From Erodium maritimum (Eukaryota; Streptophyta; Magnoliopsida; Geraniales; Geraniaceae), in contig OY997588.1 in assembly GCA_963921825.1 (NCBI GenBank), positions 135,067,203 through 135,131,202 of the forward strand: 64,000 bases of DNA, read 5' to 3'. The translations under genes and the position numbers were made by a program. The notes under the pieces were generated by a model. That model was not told where the DNA came from. It made no database searches and saw nothing but the letters and a program-made list of their open reading frames with translations. Shown in pieces: positions 44,198 to 55,537 of this stretch. Positions within the stretch are counted from its first letter, which is position 1. Each line of letters starts with the position of its first letter.

Positions 44198-47100
44198 TGT
44201 AAAACCCACTTCGTTTTAAAAGAGTATTAAACTACAATTTGAAACTTGAGGGTAGATTTTTGCAACAAGTTGTTTTTGAAAGAAAAAAAAAAGAGGAAAG
44301 GAGAACCGGGCTGGACAGACCCAGCTACTCGCCAGAAGCCCACGAATTTGCTGCAGCCCGTTCCGCCTGAGGCCCAAAGGGGTTTTTGGCCCATGCTATT
44401 TATACTCGGGTATTAGGGTTCTGCTGCATTGTTCCCTTCTTCTGCGTTCTCTTCGAGCCTCGCGCAGCCCCTTTGTCCGAACCCTTCTCCCTCTCAATCC
44501 TCGATCCCGACCACACCAGCACCGACGTCCCTCACCTCATCTCGTCCTTCCCTTCGCCACCATCCCGCCGCCCCTCGTCCCGAGCATCTCTCTCACCTCC
44601 CTCGCCTCTGAATCGCATCCGACCTCCCTCGTCGTGCCCCGACCGAACTCACGTCACCGCCCTTTCCCTCTCTTCTCCAGCTCCTCAGACAACCGCCGCC
44701 ACCACCCATCACGTCGTCATATCCTGACCCTCTCGCCGTTCCTTTGCCGTACAGTTCGACCTCTCCCGAGCCGTCGCTGGCGTTCACGCCCACGAGCCTC
44801 TCGCGACCGCTCCCTCTCCTTTCTCCGTCTCCCCACCGTCGTGTAGCCGAGCTCACCACCGTCGGAACCCCCCGTCTAGCCGCTGTTCTTCCTTTACGGT
44901 AAGATCCCGGCCGGCGATGTCTTCGCCGTCGGTCGGATTCTGACCGACACCCTTCCTCTTCTCTTCGTTCTTCTCTTTCCTTTTCGAGTTCTTCGTTTAG
45001 ATCTTGATCTGGGTAGCGAAGAACCAAAAACGTCTGTAGATCTGGTCTGGTTGAATCAGAAACTGGTGGATCTGATTAGTTTGGTGCAAAATCTGTTGTT
45101 TTGAAACGAAGAACCTTAAATTAGAGGATTAATGTAAAAGGTTTTTAAAATAAAAGAAATTAAAACCAGATTTGATTTAAGACGGGTGTTAGACTGTGAA
45201 CGGATTTGGAACCACGGACGTTTAAACGAGATGATTAAGAATCGGACTTATACGGGACTAAAAGTGGAGCGATGAATCGGACACTTCGGGAATCGGGCCT
45301 CGAAACCCGTGCCTTAGGATCTGTGCATTGGGGACAGTGCCTCGGTAAACGTGCATCGGGTACTCGAATCCGATTCGTCGTTTAAGCCCGCTTTTTTCCC
45401 GTTCGAGTCTAAAGGCAACGTATTAAATTTATTTGGTACCGTGCTTGATCTGATTGTAAGTTATCTGTAAACCCAGACTCGGACCTAGACTTCGCCCGAG
45501 AGCTTGGACTTCGCCCGAGAAGACGAAGATCACGCCGGAACCCGTGTGAAGAACGGAGTTGTGACTACCGAGTTTGACAACAGAGTATTAGAGGAAGACC
45601 ACAAGGTAGGGAAAGTATTAATTTCTTAATTAACGCTTAGTATGCATGATTAGGATAATAAAATCGGAAAGGTCCTAGAATTGCCTATAGGATGCGAATA
45701 ACTAGAATAATCGTATTTCAATTACTAATAATTGGATGAGTCTAGTATGCATGCTTAGAATGATGACAGTTAGTGAAGTGTGCTTTCAATACTTGGGAAA
45801 TTGATTTACTGGTAGAGAGGCTGTGAAGAGCTCTCGGATTATTTGTGTGCTAGGTTCACATGTTTGGTTGCTAGCTATTAGGTTAACTTAAGAGTCTAAT
45901 GAAACTAAATTAACGTCTATTATTGAATGTCTATTTGTTCGTTCACATGATGATTGATTGGTTGAATGCATACTTGGTTGATTGAGTGTTTATGTTGATA
46001 TAATTGTTGGTTGAACGGATGATCGAGTATGACTGGTTGTGCCAAAGGGGTACAACTAGGTGATCGATGTACCGATGGTTGGTGACAGGTAAGTGTACGG
46101 TAAGTATGAAATGGTGTTGGTTGTCTGGGTTGTGATGAAAGTGTGTTCCGACGTGTGTTGCTTGATGGATGAATGAAATGCTTGTTCCTTTATTCTTATT
46201 CTTGAATGTATGCTCGTTTATTGGTTCGTCTGTTTGTTTGCTTGGTTGGGTACTACACCGGGGGGGGGGGGGGAATCCGGTGCCGTAGTGGTGGTTGGAG
46301 TTGGACAGATACAGTGAGATATGGACTGAGTATTGGAGCCTGAGGGCATTGGTTATTGGATATTACGAGAGTTAATTATTGGCAGATCCTGCGGGATATT
46401 ATTGATTATTGGCAGATCCTACGGGATATATAGATTGATTATGAGCAGATCCTGCGGGATATTATTGATTATTGATAGATCCTGCGGGATATATAGATTG
46501 ATTATGAGCAGATCATGCGGGATATTATTTGGATTACTTCTTGAGAGATGGTTACTAAGGTTTCACCCAAGGATGTGCGTCCTAGTGGAGCACTACTTTG
46601 GTTCCTTATGACATATGGTCCTTTGGAGGCATTTCTGGGAATCCCGACGATAAGCGCCCATTTGGGATTGTTTCCGGTGCCCCGACGCATGTGCTTCCTC
46701 TGGACCGAGGGAAAATCTGATATGATATGGATACTCTGGTGGATCGGAATGTGGGAACCGAGGTGATCCCAGAATCTATCCATGGATCGGAGGCTTGAGA
46801 AAGTGAGTGGTTGGCAAGATATTGATTATTCCCATTTTTACTATCATTGATCCATTAAAGTATTTAGTTTGAACTTCTTTTAAGTTACTGTCAGCTTTGA
46901 AGAAACGATGTTATTTCATCACAACGGATTCCATAACATTTCTTTGCTTAATAGTATTTACTTGTTCCCAGTGTGATGGGTTTCTATTTTATTAATGTTC
47001 TCCATTTATTCTCTGGGAAGTCATCGTTATCCTTGAGAATGCACTATTGATATTGTTACTTCTTATTTGTTTATTACATCCTTTGGTCTCAGGGTTTTAA

Positions 47101-47483
47101 ATACTTTTGTGACATCGAATTAAAACAGTCTTAATATTAAACTTGGAGACTAAAGTCATTTACGATTTTCCCTACTGAGCGTAAGCTCACCCCTATTTGT
47201 TTATTTATTGTGTGTACAGGTATGCTTGAGATTTGGGGGAATTCGAGGCTCGGGAGCTTCCGGATGTCTTGAGGATTGTATTAGAGATGTGTTGGTCCAC
47301 ATTGTTGAACTTTATTTACCTTATGTTACTTATCAAGTTTTGACCTCTTTTTTTTTGGATTATTGAGAAATACTTTGGACTCGGTTTCAGTTGTAAAAGA
47401 ATTTATTACAGTTTTATTACTTTTACATCGTTTGTTTTAGGTCTCGTCTCGAGTCCGGCCAAAACCAGATTTAGGGCGTGACA
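44198..47483 (+). mobile_element. Third solo LTR, diverged family
   Basis: A 3,286-bp block from TGTAAAACCCACTTCG to TTTAGGGCGTGACA. The flanks ATTAC (44193-44197) and GTTAC (47484-47488) are a 5-bp target duplication with one mismatch. Near its 3' end it carries CTACTGAGCGTAAGCTCACC and then the CTCGTCTCGAGTCCGGCCAA word that ends the solo LTR at 17831, so it is related. The 5' half differs: TATTTATA near 44396 precedes TATTAGGGTTCTGC and a CT/CG-rich leader (44410-45000), a plausible LTR promoter and transcript start. Frames in that leader show no domain. No internal genes are present. Confidence 0.85.
46370..46535 (+). repeat. Tandem repeats in third solo LTR
   Basis: Five copies of GCAGATCCTGCGGGATAT-like units separated by ATTATTGATTATT or ATAGATTGATTATGA. 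They occupy the same relative place as the tandem zone of the solo LTR at 17831, with unrelated unit sequence. Confidence 0.85.
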
Positions 47484-47770
47484 GTTACTATTCCTGATAG
47501 TAATGTTGGACAGTTACTATTCTTGATAATAACGTTTGAGTCTCGTCGTCGGATATTTTTTATCGCAACAAAAAAATGATTTTTAAAATAAACTGATTAA
47601 TTACCTAATTACATATATACAATTATAAAATGGTAATTATAATTATCAATTATTAATCACCTAATTACCTAATTAACATATATTTAATTATCTAATTACA
47701 TATATACAATTATAAAATGATTATTATAATTACCATTTATTAATCACTTAATTACCTAATTAACATATAT

Positions 47771-48753
47771 ATATATATTTGAAACGGGTAACCGGAGACT
47801 TTCATTAATACCAATAGGCAATCAAACAAGATAGGGACGTGACCGTCCCGGGTTCCAGATTTATGTCCGAGCCGACCGTAGAAAGTCCGGCGCTCATGGA
47901 CCCATAATAAAGCCTACTTGAAATCGTAGGCACAAATTCAAGACAACTCCTTACCAGCGTCTCAAAACAACGAGACATGAAATGTAAAACTCTAAACAAC
48001 GCAAGAAATAAATTATTCAAGAAATAAAGTAAATAACGAGAAAACAGGTAAAATAACTGAGCTGTTGTTGCAGGTTGCCCGGGACCTCCCAGCATTGGTT
48101 GTCCCGGGTCTATAGGTATAGTCCGACATCGACTCCACCCACCCCTGCCGGGTCGGGTCATCCCTGCATCGGAGGCTTCCTTGCTTCCGTCTGCTTCACC
48201 TGGTCCTCCTCAGTGATCATCAACGGGTGGTGATCGTTCCGGTAGATCTCGGCCTCCGGGGGCTTCGATCTCTCAGGCTCAGGGGGCAGGCGATACGGCC
48301 ACAGGGGCTTGAGAACTCGGTCGTGCATGGGCCCATCGCCACGCTGGTGCATGGTCACTGAGTCCGACATCCAAGGGGACCTAGGGCGCGCTCCAGCGTG
48401 GTGACGGCGTGAAACTGGGAGAACCATATCTGTTGTGGGGAAGGTAACGAGGCGGAGGAGGACGTCGGCGTGGTTGTTGGTGACGGCGGCGACGATCGGA
48501 TCTGACGAACGATGGTGGCGCTGAAAACACGAGCAACTACGGCGGAAAAGCACAGAGAACAGTGGTAGCGTCGGGCACGGGAAGGCTTCTTGAACAACGA
48601 TGATGGTGAGGGGGAGAGAGACGGTGGTCGGAGAGATAGGAGACGGCGGCGGCGGCGAACCCTAAGTAGGGTATTTTGGAACCTCACCTGTAGGTATGTG
48701 GAGCGCTATTTTTATTGTAAGTGGACATTTCCGTGGGAGATTTAGTTACTTAT
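47771..48753 (-). mobile_element. Retroposed non-coding sequence with 14-bp target duplication
   Basis: Flanked by TAATTAACATATAT at 47757-47770 and 48754-48767. On the minus strand a GC-rich leader (GGTTCGCCGCCGCCGCCG near 48660) leads to a 3' end reading CTCCGGTTACCCGTTTCAAA followed by AT repeats. The open frames (48553-48158, 48161-47805) have no recognised domain. The duplication is AT-rich and the neighbourhood has similar TTAATTACCTAATTAAC words, so a chance match is possible. Confidence 0.5.
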
Positions 48754-48767
48754 TAATTAACATATAT

Positions 48768-49782
48768 TTAATTACCTAATTACCATTAATACTAATTACC
48801 TAATTAATACTTACTAGTCAATACTACCCAATTAATACTAAAACTAATTAACAAAAACAAACTTAACTTTCTTCAACCTCACGATTCTGCAATTTTTGTA
48901 TTTTAACAGGGCAGCGTCAATGGAGGAGAGGACAGCGGCGAAGCAGAGGGGTGCGAGTCAGCGGGGCTGATTTTGGCCCCGCGCCTCTGCCCCCGAACCC
49001 TCACCCAAAGACTCTTGCTCCTCGTCCCCGCACGCCCCCTTCCCCACATCGGCCGAATCCCAGACCCTTTCTGCTATTGCTCCCGCCCCGGCCTCGCGCG
49101 CACGCCTCCCTTAATGTGGATGCTCTAAGAGGCAGAAATGGTCCCTCGCAATCACTAAACTCACGTTAATACGAATTAAAATTTTAAAAGTACTATCTAC
49201 ACTCGATACACGAGCTCTTAAAAGAAGAAGAAATGAAACTGGAGATTGGTCAAAGATTGGTCAAAGATTGGAAGCAGTTAGCAGGTAGAGTAAATTTGAA
49301 TCCCACGTGAGGTTCTGAAAGGTTGATCAGAGAAAGTAGTACATGGTTGAGAAGGTGATGGTCACAGCCGAGCTTGTGCTCTCACTTTCATGCCTCAGCT
49401 GTTACCACAAATTGCCACCAAATACACACTCTCTTCTCTTGTTGTTTTGGTGACAACTCTGGCCACACATTGATTCATGCTTCCCTCTTTCGTATCTTCA
49501 GATGATACCAACGTTAAATCTGGAAACCCATTCGAGTTTTTCAAGTTCAATCCTCACTCTTCTTCTGCTTGGTTCTTTTCTTAAAACAGTCCTCCTTTTT
49601 TGATTCCTCTCCCAATGCTTGCCCTCCTTATTTGGGCCATCACACATCACATCACAGCCTCATTATTTTTCTCACTCCTTCCTTCCACCATCAATTATTG
49701 GATATTTTCACCCAATGTACCCTAACCTTGAACTCCATCCAACATTTACAAAAGTTGGTGATTCTAAACATAATGCTCACAT
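48768..49782. other. Unassigned spacer
   Basis: AT-rich DNA with a GC-rich island at about 48905-49100 that lacks a recognisable protein. A short tandem GATTGGTCAAA occurs three times near 49230-49270. No gene was supported. Confidence 0.4.
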
Positions 49783-49795
49783 ATGTATATGAAGT

Positions 49796-49941
49796 TTTTT
49801 TTTATTAGCAAATAGATTAGATTCTTGACAATAAAAGTACAAGTTCAAGGGGAAACCCCTCATAAGAAGAAGCAACAAGGCTTACAAACGCAGGCATTCT
49901 TAAACAAGAAACCCTAAAACAGATCTAAAATCGAAATACAA
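49796..49941 (-). mobile_element. 146-bp 5'-truncated LINE copy
   Basis: The minus strand ends TTTGCTAATAAAAAAAA at 49796. A perfect 13-bp target duplication ATGTATATGAAGT lies at 49783-49795 and 49942-49954. Only 3' untranslated sequence of the LINE survives. The tail resembles those at 35708 and 57824. Confidence 0.9.
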
Positions 49942-49954
49942 ATGTATATGAAGT

Positions 49955-50927
49955 ATATAATGTTTTAAACTGAATAACCCTTATGTTTTACACATTGGAT
50001 ATGACTTAACAATTTTTTAAGTAATATCTTGACTATATTTAAAGTGAGACTGTTCCACCTTATACTTTAGTTCAATTAGATATATATGTCGGATATGATC
50101 GATCTTGTTAAATGGATGAATCATTGTCCTACAATTATTTTTTATATGTATATCTGATATAAAAATTTTGTAAATGATGTCATACATTTTTTAACTTTCA
50201 ATTATATATTTATGAAATATATTCAACAGATATAACTCCAATAATTATTCTCCTTGTTTAGGCGATGTCGTATATTGTTTTAACCTTTCAATTATATATT
50301 TACGAAGTATATTTATATATACTTTTTAACATCAATATTTTGCAAGAAAAAATGTTAACATTTGCTGTTAGAATATAGCTATTTATCTTGTAGAGATTGA
50401 TTTATAATTGAAAGGAAAAGGATGAACAAGAATCATAGTTTTCATGCATGGTCTTAGGAACAGCTTTTCTCCTAAAGAAAAAAAATGGGGAACAAGAATA
50501 GGGTTGTTGAAATTAAGATGTTGCAAAAATGATAAAAAGGACATATGATTTTTGAGGTGACAATGCGCATGCTTAGCCAAAAAGAGAGGTCGCAGGAGAT
50601 ATAAACATGGAGAATTGAAAAGCAGAAGAACATGGTACACTAGACAGTACAAGAATAGTGTTAGCAATGGTGAAATGTGGGTGAGATACATCAATTTCTT
50701 ACATAATTATTCATGTGTTTTTGTTTGTACTGCTAAAGTATGGTTCTTACATAGTAGTTGAGCTGAGCTCACTGACTTTGAGTCAGCCCCAGCCCTGCTG
50801 GTCTTGTTTCATCAACTATCAACTAGTCTTGTCCTCAATAATAAACACCCTCTTTTTTCCCTTCTGTTTTATCTTCTTTTTCTCCTCCTATGGGACTAAG
50901 TGCTTCACTCATATTCTGTTGTGAAAT
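49955..50927. other. Unassigned AT-rich spacer
   Basis: No gene, repeat boundary or RNA gene was recognised. The small hydrophobic frames here (for example 50694-50383, minus) look like AT-rich chance frames. Confidence 0.4.
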
Positions 50928-50935
50928 TATATTTA

Positions 50936-51720
50936 GAGAAAATTTTATTTTAATATCCTACAAACTTTTATTTTCAGTTTAATATCCTAGCTTGTTTTTT
51001 TATATATATTAATACTCTAGCAAATTATTATTTTCAGTTTCATATTCAATTGTTAACTTTCCATCCAAAATGGATGGAAAATGGTCATGTGTTTTGCACA
51101 TGACCCTGTTTTTCTAAAAATTACCAAAAACACCCTTCAACCTTTGACATTTGAAAAAGATTAGAGTATTTTTTATGAAATTTCAAGAATAAATTAAATA
51201 AAATAATACTAATTGAAAAAAATATTGATTTTTTGTTCATCTGTAAATATGTAAAATAATTATACATAAGAATTAATTCTAAAAAATTATTATTCATAAA
51301 TATGTAAAGTATATAAAATATTAACTATAAGAAAAATCTGATTTTGTTCAAATGTATAAACTTGATTTTTTGAATTATATAAAAAAATTATTTTTAAAAT
51401 ATATAAAATCTGATTTTTTGAATTATATAAAAATTTGATTTTTGAAATATATAAAAACTGATTTTTTTTAAATATTTTTTGAAATAAAATCTAATTTTTT
51501 GAAATATATAAAAAAAATCTGATTTTTTGTGGTAGGTTTTGAAAATTTGATTGGTTTCAGGGAGTATTTTGGACTTTTCATCTATTTTGGATGGAAAGTT
51601 AATGGTTGGGTATGAAACTGAAAATAATAGTTTATCAGGGTATTAAAATACAAAAAAAACAAGGTATGGTATTAAACTGCAAATAAAAATTTACCAGGGT
51701 ATCAAAATGAAAATTTCCCC
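50936..51720. mobile_element. Long-TIR MITE, Mutator-like
   Basis: A 785-bp element with imperfect inverted arms of over 150 bp. The ends read GAGAAAATTTTATTTTAATA and, reverse-complemented, GGGGAAATTTTCATTTTGAT. The arms repeat TTTCAGTTTAATAYCC-type words. Flanks are TATATTTA (50928-50935) and TATGTTTA (51721-51728), 7 of 8 matching. GGTCATGTGTTTTGCACATGACC inside matches the small palindrome of the MITE at 22447. The interior is very AT-rich and non-coding. Confidence 0.88.
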
Positions 51721-51941
51721 TATGTTTATAGCAAATACATATTTTATGCAAGGGATGTCAAAGACTCAAACTGTAAATTCGGATAAAATGATAATCTCTT
51801 TTTAAATGTTCCCCAAACATCAGACGTGACAATAAAAAGGTTTTTTTTTTAACTCTTCTCTTTCCAACATAAAAGGAAACAAAGTTGGAAGAGGAAACCC
51901 TATGGTACTAGTGACTGAGTTGGGGAATATGTTACATTGAA

Positions 51942-52370
51942 GGGATTACTCTAGAAAATACCAGTTGTTTGACTATGGTTTTCATGCAGCACGGGTTAGT
52001 TGAACTTTTTTCAGATTGTAACGGAAGACTACCAAAAATTGTTACAAACCAACAAAATCTGTTAAATTTGATAGAAAACGTGAGAAAAAAACATGTGGGT
52101 AATTAAACATTTCTAAATTACCAAAATACCCTCAAATGTTGTGCACCAGTTAGGTTTTTTTTCCTGGAAACAACTGTTCATGACTATGATATTATTGAGG
52201 GTATTTAGGTCTTTTTAACTCATCCGTTAGAGCTTTGTCTATTTTTGGACGGAATATGATAGTTTTTAACATTTTTCGTTAGTCTTAAGTTGTCATTTAA
52301 AAAAGTTATACTCCACAAGTGTTATTGTGATAATGAAAGTCAAAAAATCGATGTGTAGCGGAGTTTTCCC
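51942..52370. mobile_element. Mutator-like MITE, degenerate TIRs
   Basis: A 429-bp insertion exactly bounded by a perfect 9-bp duplication TACATTGAA at 51933-51941 and 52371-52379. The ends read GGGATTACTCTAG and, reverse-complemented, GGGAAAACTCCGC. Inner arms are only loosely complementary. A TACCCTCAA word occurs in both arms. No coding capacity. Confidence 0.85.
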
Positions 52371-52379
52371 TACATTGAA

Positions 52380-53114
52380 TGAAGCATATGTAACTTGTTT
52401 CATGGTGTTTGCTAGTAAATGCTAAAACCCAAGATTGGCAGGTATGACTGACTCAGTCCATGTCTCTCCCCCTTTCGAGTGTTTGCCTTGTCCACCAAAC
52501 TATGCCTCAAACAAAACTGATACACCCTGTGAACCATGAAAATCTCAACTAGAAATACATACATACATATATATAAGAACACCCACTATCTTAACACAAA
52601 CTACAAACTCATCTGGGTCATTAGATCAAGTGGGCCATTAGTGTTTTTTTTTTTTTAAATCTGGATCATCTCATATATTTTGGTTCACCTGAAATGTATC
52701 AAGTTTGTATCAAGGAGTATGATTTGTATTAGATAACTTGCATATGTGTGTGTGTGACAGTCACATTATGGAGCAGGAAGTCCTTACATGACATTGACAT
52801 ATTCAAATGAAGGGCAATTAGGACCACATTTGCTGCAGGCAGAGGAAAGCTTGGATTGGACAAACATGAATCTTATGAGTTGTATAACATGAAACAGATT
52901 CAAGACAACAAACACATAACTACTCCAAAGAGTCAATCACATGATTTGGTCAAGAATTTCTCTGCCATTGAAACCAGCCATAACTGCGCAAGTGACATTC
53001 TTAACCAAATTAACTAACCCCACACTTGTCTTCCCCAAGCTCTGCCTAATCACAAATACCAATGTATAGCTGATTCTGATTGGGTTTAAGTTTAAAACAT
53101 ATATTATAACTATG
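52380..53114. other. Unassigned spacer
   Basis: AT-rich, with a TATATATA tract near 52568 and a (GT)n tract near 52745. No gene was recognised. Confidence 0.4.
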
Positions 53115-53117
53115 TAA

Positions 53118-55285
53118 GAGCACCTACACTGGGGGTCGGTTGAAGGGTCGAACAGACAAACAAAAAGAGTTGTATTGGGATAAAAAATTGTAGAGATTGG
53201 ATATTGGACTTTTTAGAGCACATGTAATAGTGAACCACTGTATAGTTGTTTGAGTTTTTTTTTTTTTTGCTTTCTTTTTCCTCCAAATCAATATCTTCTA
53301 CCATTATACCTCAAATGATAAACCACTATACAGTAGTTTGGAGCAATAGTTTGTACTTTCAATATTTAAAAATCACTCCAAATAAAACTACTATTTTTAT
53401 TTATGTCAAATATTAAAATACATAAACTAATAATTAAACTACGAACGGCAATTAAACATACATAAACTAATAATTAAACTGCTCCTTCTTTGATGTGTTT
53501 TTGGTATTCTTCATCGAACAACTTGCACTTTTTGCTAAGACGAAGGAACTGGTCCTTCATCTGTTTCTCCGACCGACACATCCATTGTGGATTGCAGTAC
53601 AAGATGTAAGTGTTGCGGAACTTGTTCCAATACTTCCCCCGACCTCGGCGACGATGAGCCAAGTCAATGTCAGATGCATCTCTTCATCGTCGGTCCAAAG
53701 GGGACCGGTTGCCCAAGAAGACAAGGTCATTGAAAACACGAGAAGAAGTACAGAATTAGATAGAGAAAGGGAGAGAGTTTGAGAGGTGTGAATTGTGAGG
53801 GAGGGATCGAGAGCTTTCGTCGTGGCTGCGACGACGCGACGCACACTATTCCCCGAATAGTGTTCGTGCACAAAAATCGAGGCACCGTGAATTCGATAAA
53901 AAAATTGACCCGTCCACGAGAGGCCCATTCCTCCAGGGTCATCTGCGATGTGTCTTGGCTCTGCATTGCCATCAACATTTGCATGATTTCTCCCTGGATC
54001 CTTTTTTTGCTCGCAGTGATCTGGGCTTGGTTCGCGGTCATTGCAACCTAACGATCTCTAAACCCTGAAAGGAACTACACTGTCTCGGGTGCAACGACCG
54101 GACCCGCCTCCACTTGTTTCCCTTTGTCTCTAGCTTTTTCCTTGGCTTTTTTCTGGTCGGTTGGACACTCCTCCCGTGGAAGTGATGTCAACTCGTGCTC
54201 GTGTCCATCGCCTGATGTGTAGTTGTAGTTGTCATCCAACCTTGTCGCTTACTTGCTTCACTTGCAGCGTCTATGTCAATGTCAACGTCACAATGCGGGG
54301 TCTTCAAGTTATTCCTTTTTGGTTGTTCCCTCACGATCCTCCAAACATGCTTCCAAGAAAACTCTTGCTTCTCCTCCTTCATGTACGTCTCTTCAGCGGT
54401 TGTCATGATGTCAGCTTTGCTTCTCATACTAATGATATGGTCCTTGAGCCTTGAATATTTTTCATTGAATTTGGTTACTTTTCTATTGATCGGATGCCAA
54501 CAGCCCTTGCAATTCTTCTAGTTACGTTATAGCTCGTGTTCTTTCCTCGTCGACTCGAACTCAGCTCCAACCTTTTTCCAGTACATGTCGTTCTTCTGGT
54601 TCTTCCTTGTGATGCTATCCAGAGAATTGTTGAGCCACGCCCTCCCAACCGTTCCTCCTCTACGATGCTCCATTTCAGCCGCGACCCTGAAGTCGTTTGT
54701 AGTGCAACCTTCTTCCCTTTTTTTCCGGTTGACTGGCCGGAACAGATTGGGAAGGTTGCTCATTTGGGGTTTGCGGTTGTGGCCATTGCGAATGTTGGAG
54801 CGGGTTGAATTGTGAGGGTATTGATTGGGTCGGGTGGAGGAGAGAGGAGTAGGATTCGGTGTGACATGTAAGCTCTTCTTTCGTGTGCACCGAGTCCTCG
54901 AGGTTGAAGTCGTCCAAGTCGAATTCGATGTTGGAGGGGTCGGCCATTGGGGAAACGATGTGGAAAAAAATAGAGCAAAAGGAGAGAAGAATAAAAGATG
55001 TTGTGTAGAAAAGAGGTGTGAATTTGGGTAGGGTGGTTGTGTATTTATAGGAAATATTGAGGTTTTTTTTTAATTTAGTCGACGTCATGTGTCGGCGTGG
55101 GACAGGCCCGCCGACTAGCCCTTGGGCCAACGACAACATGTCGCATTATGGCAGGATCCTAAAGCGATAGCCTGCGACGGTTGTCCAAACCACGGCTCCA
55201 GCGACAGCTAATCGTGGCAGCGAGCCATGACAGGACTTGCGACGATACGCAAACCACGACACAACGACGACCGTTGGAGCTGCTC
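53118..55285 (-). mobile_element. PIF/Harbinger-type element, ORF1-type only
   Basis: The ends GAGCACCTACACTGGGGGTC and, reverse-complemented, GAGCAGCTCCAACGGTCGTC are imperfect inverted repeats. They are flanked by the 3-bp duplication TAA (53115-53117 and 55286-55288), as for PIF/Harbinger elements. Inside, minus-strand frames encode the Myb/trihelix-like ORF1 protein of this superfamily. No DDE transposase motifs were found, and at 2.2 kb there is no room for a full one, so the copy is non-autonomous. A second Myb-like segment at the 3' side suggests nesting or duplication. Confidence 0.8.
53474..54951 (-). pseudogene. PIF/Harbinger ORF1 (Myb/trihelix-like) relic
   Basis: The start MADPSNIEFDLDDFNLED at 54951 leads through a Gln/Pro-rich stretch to a Myb/trihelix-like region, AWLNNSLDSITRKNQKND followed by YWKKVGAEFE. 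It continues after stops as INRKVTKFNEKYSRLKDHI, ADIMTTAEETYMKEEKQEF and WKHVWRIVREQPK. The last three blocks are typical of the NAM-associated, Myb-like proteins that accompany plant PIF/Harbinger transposases as DNA-binding partners. Farther on, 53730-53474 has a second such domain (WTDDEE, GKYWNKF, RSEKQMKDQFLRLSKKCKLF, DEEYQKH). Frameshifts and stops prevent expression of a full protein. Confidence 0.75.
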
Positions 55286-55288
55286 TAA

Positions 55289-55537
55289 ACCTTTCCACCA
55301 CACCGAGCGTGTGTAGCACATGCCCAAAAAAAGGCAAAAGCAACCTTAAATGCAATAAACCCTTTAGATGATTCACTCACAAGAGAGGGATTCAAATTTC
55401 AAACAGGAAAAATAATTTGGCACACAACATGAGATCTATGTATCCAAACCTTGGTACTTACTGCAACTAATTTATAAGAAAACAGGAAGAAGAAAAAAAA
55501 ATCATGGCTGAATCTTAGTAATAGAAAACTAAAAGAA
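55289..55537. other. PII-2-like gene 3' flank
   Basis: Short spacer between the PIF/Harbinger element and the stop codon at 55538. It should hold the 3' UTR of the PII-2-like gene. No clear AATAAA signal was identified. Confidence 0.4.

Noticed and set aside
44386-45027. Overlapping Pro/Ser- and Arg-rich open frames on both strands
   Set aside because: They lie in the GC-rich leader part of the third solo LTR; overlapping open frames on both strands without any domain reflect base composition.
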